Shown: positions 52,665 to 62,387 of the stretch, one piece after another
Layout of the letters: the number at the start of each line of letters is the position of its first letter
Numbering within the stretch: the stretch's first letter is position 1
From: Deinococcus aquatilis DSM 23025
Lineage (GTDB): Bacteria; Deinococcota; Deinococci; Deinococcales; Deinococcaceae
Assembly (NCBI RefSeq): GCF_000378445.1
Contig: NZ_KB899695.1
Coordinates: 1 to 64,000 of the forward strand
DNA length: 64,000 bases
Direction: 5' to 3'
Notes under the pieces: generated by a model
Database searches by the model: none
The model's input: the letters and a program-made list of their open reading frames with translations, nothing else
What the model was told of the DNA's origin: nothing
Made by a program: the position numbers and the translations under genes

Positions 52665-53630
52665 ATGGCGGGAATGACCGACGCCCTGACCACTCCTGAT
52701 GCTCTGAACGCGGCCCCTCTGAACTCTGCCCCACTGCTGGCGCTGGACATCGGCGGCACTTCCATGCGGGCGGCCCTGATTCAGCACGGACAGATCACCG
52801 AACGCCGCGAGGCCCGCACGCCCAAGCCCAGTACACCCGACGCCGTGATTGCCGCTGCCACCGAATTGGCCGCGCCGCTGGCCGCGCACGCCGCCGCACT
52901 GGGGGTGGCCTGTGCAGGGGCGGTGGCAGGCGGCAGCGTCACGGCCACCGCTGTTCACACCTTTCCCGGCTGGATAGATGTGGCCTTGGCCGAACGCCTT
53001 GGCACAGGGCTGGGCCTTCCCTGCGCCGCCCTGAACGATGCCCGCGCCGCCGCGTGGGGCGAATGGGCCGCCGGAGCGGGCCGGGGTACACGGGAATTCA
53101 TGTTCATCACGGTCAGCACAGGCGTGGGCGCGGGGCTGGTGCTGGGTGGGCGGCTGCATCTGGCGGGCAACGGTCTGGACGCCGAATTGGGCTTCGTGAG
53201 CGTGCCTGCCGCGTGGCAACCCGGACAGACTGTGCCCCCGCTGGGCCAGTTGGGGCCACTGGAATTTGAAAGCAGCGGCACGGCACTGGGTGAACAGGCC
53301 CGCCGCCTGGAGCTGGCCGATACCCGCGCCCTGTGTGACGCCGCCGAAGAGGGCCATCCAGAAGCCGAAGCCGCCTACACCCGTTCGGCTGCCCTGATGG
53401 CGTGGAAAATCGCGGATGTGGCGGCCCTGTTGGGCATTTCGCGGGTGGCGCTGGGCGGCAGCGTGGGCCTGCGCCCCGGCTATCTGGCCCGCGTACAGGC
53501 CAGCCTTGACCTGTTTCCGGCCCGCTATCAACCAGAAGTGGTTCATGCTGCCCTCTCAGCCGACGCGGGCCTGATCGGAGCGGCACTGTGGGCCGGGCAG
53601 AGTGATCAGCAACCGCTGCCGAATTCTTGA
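52665..53630 (+). CDS. ROK-family sugar kinase lacking the zinc motif
   Basis: A 321-residue ROK protein. ALDIGGTSMRAAL is the phosphate 1 motif, ALNDARAAAWGE contains the catalytic Asp, and FITVSTGVGAGLVLGG is phosphate 2. The family's zinc motif (G-H-x9-C-x-C-G-x2-G-C-x-E) is degraded: the GH reads LGF and the C-x-C-G stretch reads PPLGQLGPLEFESSG. So it is probably zinc-free. Likely phosphorylates glucose or an N-acyl amino sugar. The start is ATG at 52665 or 52674. Last gene of the operon. Confidence 0.88.
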   Translation: MAGMTDALTTPDALNAAPLNSAPLLALDIGGTSMRAALIQHGQITERREARTPKPSTPDAVIAAATELAAPLAAHAAALGVACAGAVAGGSVTATAVHTFPGWIDVALAERLGTGLGLPCAALNDARAAAWGEWAAGAGRGTREFMFITVSTGVGAGLVLGGRLHLAGNGLDAELGFVSVPAAWQPGQTVPPLGQLGPLEFESSGTALGEQARRLELADTRALCDAAEEGHPEAEAAYTRSAALMAWKIADVAALLGISRVALGGSVGLRPGYLARVQASLDLFPARYQPEVVHAALSADAGLIGAALWAGQSDQQPLPNS

Positions 53631-53631
53631 T

Positions 53632-53668
53632 AGAGGACCGCTCTATTGCGCAGTGACTCCTGCGCAGT
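53632..53668 (+). terminator. paired hairpins after the ROK gene
   Basis: ATAGAG/CTCTAT and TGCGCA/TGCGCA stems follow the stop directly, without a T run. Possible transcript end for the sugar operon. Confidence 0.4.
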
Positions 53669-53720
53669 GGCCCCCGCTCCTGCCGAGCTTTTCAGGTCTA
53701 CTTCGGAGCAATGACCGCGC

Positions 53721-54767
53721 TCACTCCTGCCTCTCGAAACGCGGCAGCAGATGGCTGAAACCCAGGACTTGGCACACGAACAGTTGCGTCAGTTCTGGAT
53801 CGAACTGGCAGCCACTTTCGCGGATCAGGTGTTCGACGGCATCCTGATAGGGCCAGGCGGGTTTATAGGGCCGCACACTGGTCAGGGCGTCAAAAACATC
53901 CACGATAGCCATGATGCGGGCCACCAGGGGAATTGCCTGCCCACGCAGACCCAGCGGGTAGCCGTGTCCGTCCCAGCGCTCATGGTGGTGACGCACGGCG
54001 TCCACCGTCTGGGCGGGCAAAAACGGCAGTTCGGCCAGCACCTGCACGCCCCACAGGGGATGCTGCAAGATCACCTCGTATTCCAGCGCGTTCAGCGGGC
54101 CGGGTTTGTGCAGGATCTCCTGCGGCACCCGCGCCTTGCCGATATCGTGCAGGGCGGCTCCCCAACGCACGGCCCGCACTTCACTCGGCCCCAGTCCTGC
54201 CGCACCCGCCAGGCGCTGAGCAAAATCCACGATCCGGCGAATGTGTTCGGCCTGCCACGCATCCTGACTGACGCCCAACAGATGGATGGCCTCGTCCAGA
54301 GCACGCTCGGTGTGGTTCAAGCGCTCACTGAGATCGAAAGTCCGCTGGGCACTGATTTTGAGGGCTTCCAGGCTGCCCGCGATCATGGAACCGCGCTCGG
54401 CCCAGATGACCCGCACCACATGATGGGCACGGCGGGTCAGCAGTTCGGCCTCTTCGATTACTCCCTGCCCACGCCGCAACGCCGCCGGGTAGCAGGCGCG
54501 GTCGTAGCGCAGCCATTCCAGCAGCGGGCGGCCCCGCACCTCGTCAGCCCTCAGCCCGGTCAGGGTTTCCCACGCGCCGCCCACTTCCAGAATCAGGCCC
54601 GCCGCATCCAGCAGGAACAGAGCTTGCGGTTGAGCTTCAAGCATGATCTGCATCAGATTCGCTTCCGTGGCAGGGTCGGGAAGTGCAGCCTCGCCGCCCA
54701 CGACAGAAGCAGAGCGCAGCTGAGGTTTGCGGATGAATGGAGAAGGAAAATCGATGTCTTCAAACAT
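53721..54767 (-). CDS. PAS/HD-GYP phosphodiesterase-type protein
   Basis: A 348-residue signalling protein. A PAS-like sensor (about residues 45-150; ALFLLDAAGLILEVGGAWETLTGL) is followed by a helical linker and an HD-GYP domain: HDIGKARVP, HHHERWDGHGYP (the GYP signature) and DVFDALTSVRPYKPAW. Intact HD-GYP domains hydrolyse cyclic di-GMP. No membrane segment is seen, so the sensor is cytosolic. It is convergent with the sugar operon; no promoter hexamer lies next to the ATG. Ligand of the PAS domain unknown. Confidence 0.92.
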   Translation of the reverse strand: MFEDIDFPSPFIRKPQLRSASVVGGEAALPDPATEANLMQIMLEAQPQALFLLDAAGLILEVGGAWETLTGLRADEVRGRPLLEWLRYDRACYPAALRRGQGVIEEAELLTRRAHHVVRVIWAERGSMIAGSLEALKISAQRTFDLSERLNHTERALDEAIHLLGVSQDAWQAEHIRRIVDFAQRLAGAAGLGPSEVRAVRWGAALHDIGKARVPQEILHKPGPLNALEYEVILQHPLWGVQVLAELPFLPAQTVDAVRHHHERWDGHGYPLGLRGQAIPLVARIMAIVDVFDALTSVRPYKPAWPYQDAVEHLIRESGCQFDPELTQLFVCQVLGFSHLLPRFERQE

Positions 54768-55135
54768 GAAGTGCCTGAGTGGACTGTTGACATTGACGGG
54801 GCCACCGGACAGAAGAGGTGAAATAGAAGAGTCCAGTGGGCATACTGTCAGGGTAGATCATGTGCTGTGAGTAGCCCGTGAGGGATTCTGACCACAGGTA
54901 CATTGAACAAACTGCCAGTTGTTCCGCTCATAAGTAATCAACTGGTCAAAAAAATTGATCGCAGACAAAGTTGGGAGAATATTTAATTCTCAATAGACCC
55001 TTTACATATTGCCCCAGCAAGATCAAGCAAGAGGATGCCCTCAGCAACAAGTCGGCCACAGGCGATTTGGTCTGGTTTGGTGTCCGGACTACACAAAACG
55101 TCAGCTTGAGTAGGCGGCTGCGCTAAGGTACGGCC
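54768..55135. other. AT-rich intergenic region between divergent genes
   Basis: About 370 bases, visibly richer in A/T (54880-55030) than the surroundings. No gene is supported. It contains the leaderless promoter of the phosphoesterase gene and presumably that of the HD-GYP gene. Confidence 0.5.
55124..55129 (+). promoter_or_regulatory. -10 hexamer (TAAGGT) of the phosphoesterase gene
   Basis: TAAGGT, 6 nt before the ATG at 55136. Confidence 0.6.
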
Positions 55136-55984
55136 ATGCTTCGTGTGTTGTTTGTGGGAGATGTCTATGGTCAACCGGGACGCCGTGTCTTGGCCGCTCA
55201 TCTCCCCACCTTGCGGGGGCCGGACGGCCTGAAAAAATTTGATTTCACCATCGTGAATATGGAAAACGCGGCGGGCGGCTTCGGGCTGCACCGGGACGCC
55301 GCCGAATCCGCGCTACGGGCGGGCGCAGACTGCATGACGCTGGGCAACCACGCCTGGCACCACCGCGATATTCACGCCCTGATGGCCGATGCCGAAAGTT
55401 ATCCCATCGTGCGGCCCCTGAACTATGCCGACCCCGCGACCCCCGGCGTGGGCTGGCGCACCTTCGACGTACCCACCCGTGTGGGCGGCAAACCCGGCCC
55501 CACAGAGCGTCTGACGGTGATTAACGTGCTGGGCCGGGTGTTTATGGACGCCGTATCGAACCCCTTCCGGGCCATAGACGAGGTGCTGGAACTGCCGAAT
55601 CTGGGCAGCATTTTTGTGGATATTCACGCCGAGGCCACCAGCGAAAAGGCGGCGCTGGCCTGGTATCTGGATGGACGGGTGGCCGCCGTGATCGGTACGC
55701 ATACCCACGTTCCCACTGCCGACACGCGTATTTTGCCAGGTGGCACGGCTTTTCAGACCGATGCGGGCTTTACCGGGCCGCACGACAGCATCATCGGGGC
55801 CGCGCCCGAAGGCCCCATTCAGCGCTTTCTGACCGAACGATCTTACCGCTACGCCGTGGCCGAGGGCCGGGCCGAACTGAACGGGGTCGCGCTGGAGTTG
55901 CAAGACAACCGCGCCCTGAGCGTGGAGCGTTACCGTTACCTTGAAGCAGACCACCGGGAGGACGACTATGGGCATTCGCAATGA
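55136..55984 (+). CDS. YmdB/TIGR00282-type metallophosphoesterase
   Basis: A 282-residue dinuclear-metal phosphoesterase. [32 protein letters not shown], and [10 protein letters not shown] are the metal-ligand motifs in order. Family members hydrolyse 2',3'-cyclic nucleotides or cAMP-like substrates; the B. subtilis member YmdB controls biofilm and sporulation choices. The gene starts leaderless and overlaps ppc by 17 nt, so the two are transcribed together. Which cyclic nucleotide is used here is not determined. Confidence 0.92.
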   Translation: MLRVLFVGDVYGQPGRRVLAAHLPTLRGPDGLKKFDFTIVNMENAAGGFGLHRDAAESALRAGADCMTLGNHAWHHRDIHALMADAESYPIVRPLNYADPATPGVGWRTFDVPTRVGGKPGPTERLTVINVLGRVFMDAVSNPFRAIDEVLELPNLGSIFVDIHAEATSEKAALAWYLDGRVAAVIGTHTHVPTADTRILPGGTAFQTDAGFTGPHDSIIGAAPEGPIQRFLTERSYRYAVAEGRAELNGVALELQDNRALSVERYRYLEADHREDDYGHSQ

Positions 55985-58493
55985 TGTAAATCTGCTGGGG
56001 CGCACGCTGGGGCAAGTGCTGAAAGAACAGGAGGGCGAGGCGTTTTTCGATCTGGTGGAACGCACGCGGTCTCTGGTGCGGGACGTGCGGGGCGGCGGCG
56101 ACGATACCGCGCTGCGCGGCCTGATCGCGGGCCTGAACGAGGCCGATGCGGGCAACCTGACGCGGGCCTTTACGTGGTACTTCCAACTGGTGAATCTGGC
56201 CGAGGAATACGAGCGGGTACGGGTGCTGTCGGGGTCGCAGGGCACGCGCCCACAGAGCATAGAAAGCGCACTGATGGAGCTGAAAGCGCAGGGCCTCAGC
56301 GCCGACGATGCCGAGAGCTTGCTGGCCCGCTTAGACCTCGGCCTGACCTTCACAGCCCACCCCACCGAAATGCGCCGCCGGACCATCCGTAGCCATCTGG
56401 TGGAGGTGGCCCGCGCCATTCCCGAACTGCACGGGCAAGACGAATCGGCAGTCGAGCGCGTGGCCGCCCACGTCGAGGCCATGTGGACGACCCCCGAACT
56501 GCGCCGCCTGAAGCCCACGGTTCTGGATGAGGTCAAGGGCGGCCTGAATTACGTGACCTCTATCGCACAGGCCCTCCCGGCCCTCCAGCGCGATCTTCAG
56601 CGGGCCTTCCGCACGGTGTACGGGCGCGAGACGGCGGCCCACGTACCCCTGAGTTTCAGTTCGTGGATGGGCGGAGACCGCGACGGCAACCCCTTCGTGA
56701 CGCCGCAGGCCACCCGCGAGGCGCTGGAAGTTCACCGCGAACGGGCGCGGGAAGTCCTGCTGGGCGCGATCAAGCAGGCGTATGCCGATCTGAGTCAGGA
56801 GGGCGCGGGGGAAGAAACTGGGCAGGAGGCGGCGGGCAGCTACCGCGAGGAACTGCGCGACCTGCACAACTCGGTGCGCGACGGATTACCCGTGGAGCTG
56901 CTGCCCCGGCTGGAAGCCCTGCGCGAGCGCCTGCACGCCGAGGGCCAGCAGCGCAGCGCCGACCAACTGCTGACGCCCCTGCTGACGGTCGCCCGCGTGT
57001 TCGGGCAACATCTGGTCAGTCTGGATGTGCGCGAACACAGTGCCCAGACAGGCGCGGCTGTGGCCGAACTGCTGAAGGCCGCGGGCGTGGAGGCCGACTA
57101 TTCGGCTCTGCCCGAACACGCCAAACTCGAACTGCTGACCCGCGAACTGCGCTCTCGCCGCCCGCTGTGGCCCGCTGGCGAGGCCCTGACCGACACGCTG
57201 GAAACCGCCATCGGCCCGATTCGTGAGGTGCAGGCAGCCACCCGTTTGGTCGGCCCCCGCGCTTTCGGGCATTACGTGATCAGCATGTCCGAAAGCGTGT
57301 CGGACGTGCTGGAGCCGCTGTTGCTGGCCCGTGAGGTGGGATTTGGCATCCTGCCTGTGCCGCTGTTTGAAACCCTGGCCGATCTGGAACGTGCCCCGCA
57401 GGTGGTCTGGGAACTGCTCTCACTGCCCGAATACCGCGCCGTATTGGGCCACAACGTGCAGGAGATCATGCTGGGCTATAGCGATTCCAACAAGGATGCG
57501 GGCTTTCTGGCGGCCAACTGGGCTTTGCACGAGGCGCAGCGCAAGATCAGCGACGTGTGCAGGCGGGCGGGCGTGCATTGGCGCTTTTTTCACGGGCGCG
57601 GCACCAGCATCGGGCGCGGGGGCGGGCCTGCTTCCCGTGCCATTCTGGGCCAGCCTGCCGGAACCATCGACGCCGGAATCCGCATCACCGAGCAGGGCGA
57701 AGCCTTGGCCGACAAATACAGCCACCCCGTCTTGGCCCGCCGCAATCTGGAACAGGCGTTGTATGGCCTGATGCTGGCCGCCGCCCGCCCCGCCCTCGAC
57801 CCGCCCGCTGAGTGGATGGACGCCCTAGACCGCGCCGCCCGCGTGAGCGCCCGCGCCTACCGCACCCTTGTCGACGACCCAGATTTCCTGCCCTTTTTCG
57901 AGCGGGTCACGCCCATTCACGAAATTGCCCGCCTGAACATCGCTTCCCGGCCCGTGCGCCGACCCGGTGCGCCCACCCTGGGTAACCTGCGGGCCATTCC
58001 GTGGGTCATGAGTTGGACCCAGAACCGCGCCAACTTACCCGGCTGGTACGGCCTGACCGAAGGCATCCGCGAAATCGGGCTGGAGCAGGCCCGCGCCATG
58101 TACGCCGACTGGCCTTTCTTCCGCACCGTGCTGGACAACAGTCAGATGAGCCTTGCCAAAAGCGACCCACTGATCTTCAGTGAATACCTGACCCTGCTGG
58201 ACAGCGGAGACGGCACCGCAGAAGGCAGCGCCCGCCTTGCCGAGCACCTGAAGGCCAGCTACCACGACGCCGTGGAAGCCGTGCAGAGCGTGATCGGCGC
58301 GGAGCTGCTGGGCAACGAACCCCGCCTGCGCGAAAGCATCGCCCTGCGGAATCCGTATATCGACCCGATTCACCGCATTCAGGTGGAACTCCTGCGCCGG
58401 GCCCGCGCCACCGCAGATGGTCTGGACGAATACGAACGCCCCCTGCTGCTGAGCTTGCAGGGTGTGGCGGCAGGGGTACGCAATACGGGGTAA
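55968..58493 (+). CDS. ppc: phosphoenolpyruvate carboxylase
   Basis: An 841-residue enzyme that makes oxaloacetate from PEP and bicarbonate, refilling the TCA cycle. The catalytic histidine is in [12 protein letters not shown]. The [26 protein letters not shown] and [12 protein letters not shown] motifs all match, and the C-terminal NTG ending is typical. Length is slightly under the usual 880-920. The ATG at 55968 (MGIRND) follows GGGAGG and lies inside the phosphoesterase gene. Transcript end: hairpin at 58711-58745 within the opposite gene. Confidence 0.96.
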   Translation: MGIRNDVNLLGRTLGQVLKEQEGEAFFDLVERTRSLVRDVRGGGDDTALRGLIAGLNEADAGNLTRAFTWYFQLVNLAEEYERVRVLSGSQGTRPQSIESALMELKAQGLSADDAESLLARLDLGLTFTAHPTEMRRRTIRSHLVEVARAIPELHGQDESAVERVAAHVEAMWTTPELRRLKPTVLDEVKGGLNYVTSIAQALPALQRDLQRAFRTVYGRETAAHVPLSFSSWMGGDRDGNPFVTPQATREALEVHRERAREVLLGAIKQAYADLSQEGAGEETGQEAAGSYREELRDLHNSVRDGLPVELLPRLEALRERLHAEGQQRSADQLLTPLLTVARVFGQHLVSLDVREHSAQTGAAVAELLKAAGVEADYSALPEHAKLELLTRELRSRRPLWPAGEALTDTLETAIGPIREVQAATRLVGPRAFGHYVISMSESVSDVLEPLLLAREVGFGILPVPLFETLADLERAPQVVWELLSLPEYRAVLGHNVQEIMLGYSDSNKDAGFLAANWALHEAQRKISDVCRRAGVHWRFFHGRGTSIGRGGGPASRAILGQPAGTIDAGIRITEQGEALADKYSHPVLARRNLEQALYGLMLAAARPALDPPAEWMDALDRAARVSARAYRTLVDDPDFLPFFERVTPIHEIARLNIASRPVRRPGAPTLGNLRAIPWVMSWTQNRANLPGWYGLTEGIREIGLEQARAMYADWPFFRTVLDNSQMSLAKSDPLIFSEYLTLLDSGDGTAEGSARLAEHLKASYHDAVEAVQSVIGAELLGNEPRLRESIALRNPYIDPIHRIQVELLRRARATADGLDEYERPLLLSLQGVAAGVRNTG

Positions 58494-58547
58494 AAATAGC
58501 TATTGATTCCTACCGAGGTGGGCAACGTCGTGAATGTTGGGCGACTC

Positions 58548-58649
58548 AACCCCCCCGTTGCTGACGCAACGCCCCCCCTTAAAGGTGGGGACAACAGCTC
58601 TTTTGCGCTCCCCTTAAGGGGGGCTGGCGGTGAAGCCGACTGGGGGGTT
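58548..58649. repeat. MITE-like palindromic repeat
   Basis: About 102 bp bounded by AACCCCCC and GGGGGGTT as inverted ends, with internal hairpins GTTGC/GCAAC and GGCGGTGAAGCC-type, and two CCCCTTAA(A)GG-like cores. Small C/G-block repeats of this style (CCCCAGTCGGCTTCGCCG...) occur in unrelated bacteria. No target duplication is visible. Confidence 0.6.
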
Positions 58650-58680
58650 ATGCCCTGAACGTTGCTTAACCCAGCAGAGA

Positions 58681-59205
58681 TCAAGCCGAGCTTGAAGATA
58701 AAGATTGCTGGCCCACTCTCAGCTCTTTGTGGAGCGGGCTTTTTATAGAGCGGGCCAGCAACCAATGTTCCGCCCACTGTGCAGGCTGACCACGCAGCGG
58801 GGGCAGGCTCTTCGCACCGAAAAAAGCCAGTTCAGCCCCCTCTATGCCGTCTGCAACAGGTGTGCCCTGCCAATGCGTGACGTGGTACACCGCCGTATAG
58901 AAATAGGCTTCGTCTCCGTTGGGTAGCCGACGGTGAGGCGTGACCAGCAGCTCAAGCAAACTGGATTGCAACACTTCCAGCCCTGTTTCCTCGTGCACTT
59001 CCCGCGTCATGGCGTGCTGGGGCGGTTCTCCAAGCTCGCAGAGGCCACCAGGCAATCCCCACACCTCGCGCCCTGCCAAGCGCTGAAGCAACACTTCCCC
59101 CGCATCGTTTAGCAAAATTCCAGCGGCTCCCATCAGATTCACCGGGCTGGTGCCGATCATCCGGCGCAGAGAAGAAATGTAGTCCTGCACGGTGCCAGCA
59201 GTCAC
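58681..59205 (-). CDS. Nudix hydrolase
   Basis: A 174-residue Nudix protein. The box runs GGLCELGE...REVHEETGL with all catalytic glutamates. VWGLPGGLCE and NLMGAAGILLNDAGEVLLQR are typical of ADP-ribose/NADH-type or broad nucleotide pyrophosphohydrolases. A GTG start at 59205 is used, with GGGAGGAG 6 nt upstream. Its last 12 codons overlap the hairpin that probably terminates the opposite ppc transcript. Third of several house-cleaning hydrolases in this window. Confidence 0.9.
   Translation of the reverse strand: MTAGTVQDYISSLRRMIGTSPVNLMGAAGILLNDAGEVLLQRLAGREVWGLPGGLCELGEPPQHAMTREVHEETGLEVLQSSLLELLVTPHRRLPNGDEAYFYTAVYHVTHWQGTPVADGIEGAELAFFGAKSLPPLRGQPAQWAEHWLLARSIKSPLHKELRVGQQSLSSSSA
58711..58745 (+). 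terminator. probable ppc terminator inside the opposite Nudix gene
   Basis: GCCC-CTC (58711-58718) pairs with GAG-GGGC (58732-58739), followed by five T on the plus strand. It lies within the 3' codons of the minus-strand Nudix gene. Confidence 0.55.
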
Positions 59206-59233
59206 TGCTCCTCCCGTGTCTCCCGCATCCTCC

Positions 59234-59758
59234 TTACAGGCGGCCCCGGAAGCGAATGGAGCTGATCTTGATCATTTCGTCGGCAGCCAAGTTACCTTCT
59301 AAAATTCTGGCCCCCAAATACAGCGTGCCGTCTCGCACAGCCTGATCCAGAATTGGATTTTTGAGAGAAACCGACTGGGCACTATTGGGACTTACAAGCA
59401 GTTCTGTGAGGTACTCGCCGCCTCCCGGCCCTTCGCACAGCAGCGCTCCGGTAAAACCTTCTCGGCTGGATTCAATCTGGGGGCAGTCGGGCCTGTGGTT
59501 GAGGGCAAAGAATTGTAGCCGCAGCCGTGGAGAGGTTCCGTAATACGTGCCTACGGCATCAAAAGTCACCTGCTGATAAGGCAGCTTGGGAATCTTGAGG
59601 TACTCCAACTGATTGGCGTCCATGTAGGCCACCTGAGAAGGCTTGAACGGCCCCAGATCATTGACCACGTAAAGATCGTTTCCCGTCTGTTCGGGCAAGG
59701 AAATCAGGCCACAGGCGGAGAGCAGAGGCGCAAGCAGCAACAGTCGATGGAATCTCAT
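59234..59758 (-). CDS. hypothetical lipoprotein
   Basis: A 174-residue exported protein with a short lipoprotein signal (RFHRLLLLAPLLSAC; Cys16 lipidated). The mature part is beta-prone with two further cysteines (RPDCPQIES, ALLCEGPG). No family recognised. A TAGAGT hexamer lies 11 nt before the ATG, with GGGGG between, so a short leader is possible. It lies 28 nt upstream of the Nudix gene on the same strand and may be cotranscribed. Confidence 0.78.
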   Translation of the reverse strand: MRFHRLLLLAPLLSACGLISLPEQTGNDLYVVNDLGPFKPSQVAYMDANQLEYLKIPKLPYQQVTFDAVGTYYGTSPRLRLQFFALNHRPDCPQIESSREGFTGALLCEGPGGGEYLTELLVSPNSAQSVSLKNPILDQAVRDGTLYLGARILEGNLAADEMIKISSIRFRGRL

Positions 59759-59769
59759 AACTGACCCCC

Positions 59770-59775
59770 ACTCTA
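59770..59775 (-). promoter_or_regulatory. -10 hexamer (TAGAGT) of the lipoprotein gene
   Basis: TAGAGT on the minus strand, 11 nt before the ATG at 59758. Confidence 0.45.
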
Positions 59776-59878
59776 CTTGCTGGATGTGCGCTGGATGACC
59801 GCAGATCCAGCAAGTTCTCTGGAAGCCTGTTCGGTTCGGCCCTTTCGCTGCTCGTCCTTGCTTCTCCAGAGTTTCGGA

Positions 59879-59884
59879 TAAGCT
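59879..59884 (+). promoter_or_regulatory. -10 hexamer (TAAGCT) of the LolC-type gene
   Basis: TAAGCT, 8 nt before the ATG at 59893. Confidence 0.55.
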
Positions 59885-59892
59885 CTAGCCTC

Positions 59893-61104
59893 ATGCCCGC
59901 TGCCTACCCGACACCCAACCGCACTCCTCCCACCCGCGCCCGCGTGCCCGATCTGGCATGGACGCTGGCGCGGGCGCACCTGTCGCGGCGGCGCACACAG
60001 AATGTACTGACGATTCTGGGGATTGCCGTGGGCGTCATGGTCCTCATCGCCGCCCTCAGTCTCACCAACGGCTTTACCCGCTCGCTGATCGACGCGACTT
60101 TGCGGGCCAGCCCTCACCTCAGTATCACGTCTTTTGCGCCCCAGCCACGCGATCCGGCGCTGGAAAAGGTGATGGCCGCCAACAGGGAAGTTACAGCAGT
60201 CACACCCTTTCTGACCGATAAGGGATTGCTGACCCGGCCTGCCAGCGGTGGTCGCAGCGCAGGCGTGGATTTCGCCACCCTGTTCGGCGTGCAGCCCAGT
60301 GCGGCGCAGGTGCTGCAACTTCAGCCGGAAGAAGGCAAACTGCTTTCTGACCTCAAAGACGGCGAGGTGATGCTGGGCGCTTCGTTGGCCCGCAGCGTGG
60401 GTGCGTTTACAGGAGATGAGGTCAGGCTGCTCAACAGCACCCAGCGCCGCGCCACCCTGAAGGTGAAAGGCGTGTTCAGCACGGGCAATTACCTGATCGA
60501 TAGTGCCTATGCCTTTACCAATCTGGGCACGCTGCAAGCCCTGCAACAGACCACCAATATCACGGGCTATCAGTTGCGGCTGCGCGACCCGGCCACCGCG
60601 CCCGCCGTCGGCTCGGCCCTCACCCGCACGCTGCCCTACTCGGCGCTGCCGTGGCAGAACCTGTACGGCACGCTGCTGGATCAGTTGGCACTGCAAAAAC
60701 GGGTCATTGCCTTTGTGGTGTTCCTGATCGTGATCGTGGCGGCGTTCGGGATTGCCAATGTGCTGACGCTTGCCGTCTTTGAAAAGACGCAGGAAATTGC
60801 CATTCTGCGGGCCATCGGAGCCACCCGCAACCTGATTACCCGTGTGTTTGTTCTGGAAGGGCTGGTGCTGGGCTTCAGCGGCCTGCTGCTGGGCAATCTG
60901 CTGGGCCTTGCCATCAGCGCCTACTTCACGGTGCGGCCTTTTCAGTTGCCGGGCGACCTGTACTTCATCACGGCCCTTCCGGTAGAAGTTCGCCTGACCG
61001 ACCTGTTGTGGGTCAATGCCGTGGGTCTGGGAACGACCATGCTGGCGGCCCTGATTCCGGCACGGCGGGCTGCAAATGTCGAGCCAGCGCGGATTATTCG
61101 CTGA
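59893..61104 (+). CDS. LolC/MacB-type ABC transporter permease
   Basis: A 403-residue FtsX-fold membrane protein. One N-terminal helix (VLTILGIAVGVMVLIAALSL) is followed by a large periplasmic domain (about 65-265) and three C-terminal helices with the FtsX signature EKTQEIAILRAIGATRNLI. Such proteins transport lipoproteins or peptides, or act mechanically, with an ABC ATPase; no ATPase gene is adjacent here. The ATG lies 8 nt after TAAGCT. After the stop there is a GAAGGTAA/TTACCTTC hairpin (61112-61148). Confidence 0.9.
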   Translation: MPAAYPTPNRTPPTRARVPDLAWTLARAHLSRRRTQNVLTILGIAVGVMVLIAALSLTNGFTRSLIDATLRASPHLSITSFAPQPRDPALEKVMAANREVTAVTPFLTDKGLLTRPASGGRSAGVDFATLFGVQPSAAQVLQLQPEEGKLLSDLKDGEVMLGASLARSVGAFTGDEVRLLNSTQRRATLKVKGVFSTGNYLIDSAYAFTNLGTLQALQQTTNITGYQLRLRDPATAPAVGSALTRTLPYSALPWQNLYGTLLDQLALQKRVIAFVVFLIVIVAAFGIANVLTLAVFEKTQEIAILRAIGATRNLITRVFVLEGLVLGFSGLLLGNLLGLAISAYFTVRPFQLPGDLYFITALPVEVRLTDLLWVNAVGLGTTMLAALIPARRAANVEPARIIR

Positions 61105-61111
61105 GACCAGT

Positions 61112-61148
61112 GAAGGTAAGCAGTGGGCATCAGGTGACAGTTACCTTC
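61112..61148 (+). terminator. hairpin after the LolC-type gene
   Basis: GAAGGTAA (61112-61119) pairs perfectly with TTACCTTC (61141-61148), with a 21-nt loop. No T run; possible weak terminator. Confidence 0.35.
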
Positions 61149-61243
61149 CTGACCGTGGGCTGAAGCACTATTAACGTTGTGGTGTGGGTTGCTCATGGGG
61201 CGTCAAGTGAGTGCCACTAGTCTGCTTCTCGGAGGTACCACCC

Positions 61244-62269
61244 ATGAAAAAACTTCTAATGATTCCCGCCGCGATGCTGCTGAGTACTGCCGCCGCCGCC
61301 CCCAAGATCAGCGCCCAGAGCATTATCGTGAACCCCACCCAGCCTGACCTGAGCGTCAGCGTGCGTGTAGACAAGGACCAGAGCGGCAACGCCAGCCCCA
61401 ACTACCGCGTCAACGAGCCGATCCGCATCAGCACCAGCGTGAACCGTGACGCCTACGTCTACCTGTTCAACCTTGACTCCAGCGGCGAAGTGACCCAGAT
61501 CCTGCCCAACCGCATTTCTGGCAACGAAGCACTGGTCAAGGCCAACACCACCCGCGTCTTCCCCGCTGCTGGCGACAACTTCACCTTCAGCGTAGACGGC
61601 CCCATCGGCCTGAACAAGGTCCTGGCTCTCGCCAGCCTGACCCCCCTGAATCTGGACCAGATCAGCTCCTTCAAGACCCAGCAAGACCAGTTTGCCACTG
61701 TGGCCGCCAAGGGTCAGGACAAGCTGGCGCAGGCCCTGAGCATCGTGGTCAACCCCCTGCCCCAGAACAGCTGGGTCAGCGACACCGCCTTCTTTAACGT
61801 CGTCGGCCAGACGCCTATCCAGACCGGCAGCCTGTTCGTGGGCACCAACGTCTCGGGCAGCACGGTCGTTCTGAACGGCCAGAACCTCGGCGCGGGCAAC
61901 ACCACCTTCAGCAACCTGCGCCCCGGAAGCTACCCCGTGCGCGTTCAGGCCCCCGGCTTCCGCGACTACACCACCACGGTGTCCATCCGCGCAGGCAGCA
62001 CCACCAACCTGAACGTCGAGTTCGCTCAGGTCATCGCTCCCGCACCCACCCCGGTCAACCAGTTCACCATCGCTATTCGTAGCAACGTGACCGGCGCACT
62101 CGTGTTCGTGGACGGACGTCAGGCAGGCACCATCCAGAACGGTGGCCTGAGTGTGGGCGTTGCCCGCGGCAGCCACGAGATTGTTCTGATCGCCCCCGGC
62201 TACACCACGTTCGTCAACACCTACAACGTGCAGCAAAACGGCCAGATCACCATCAACCCCACCCGCTAA
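61244..62269 (+). CDS. secreted DUF4384 and PEGA-domain protein
   Basis: A 341-residue exported protein. A signal peptide (residues 1-19, AAAAP) is followed by a DUF4384 domain (about 45-135; [18 protein letters not shown] and the LPN segment) and two PEGA repeats (about 205-265 and 280-338; [35 protein letters not shown]). PEGA domains usually bind envelope or S-layer components. The codon use is strongly biased to C-ending codons, suggesting high expression. A GGAGGT site precedes the ATG, and a strong terminator follows. Confidence 0.88.
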   Translation: MKKLLMIPAAMLLSTAAAAPKISAQSIIVNPTQPDLSVSVRVDKDQSGNASPNYRVNEPIRISTSVNRDAYVYLFNLDSSGEVTQILPNRISGNEALVKANTTRVFPAAGDNFTFSVDGPIGLNKVLALASLTPLNLDQISSFKTQQDQFATVAAKGQDKLAQALSIVVNPLPQNSWVSDTAFFNVVGQTPIQTGSLFVGTNVSGSTVVLNGQNLGAGNTTFSNLRPGSYPVRVQAPGFRDYTTTVSIRAGSTTNLNVEFAQVIAPAPTPVNQFTIAIRSNVTGALVFVDGRQAGTIQNGGLSVGVARGSHEIVLIAPGYTTFVNTYNVQQNGQITINPTR

Positions 62270-62306
62270 GCCGCAAGGCTGGCCCAATGAATGGACGGCA
62301 AAAGCT

Positions 62307-62332
62307 CCTCACCTTCGGGTGGGGGGTTTTTT
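62307..62332 (+). terminator. terminator of the PEGA protein gene
   Basis: CCTCACC-TTCG-GGTGGGG hairpin with a stable tetraloop followed by six T. Confidence 0.85.
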
Positions 62333-62387
62333 GTGGTTCGGTAGAGCCTATGCCTTATCCGCCGTATCCCCAGCCCTGCCCTACACC

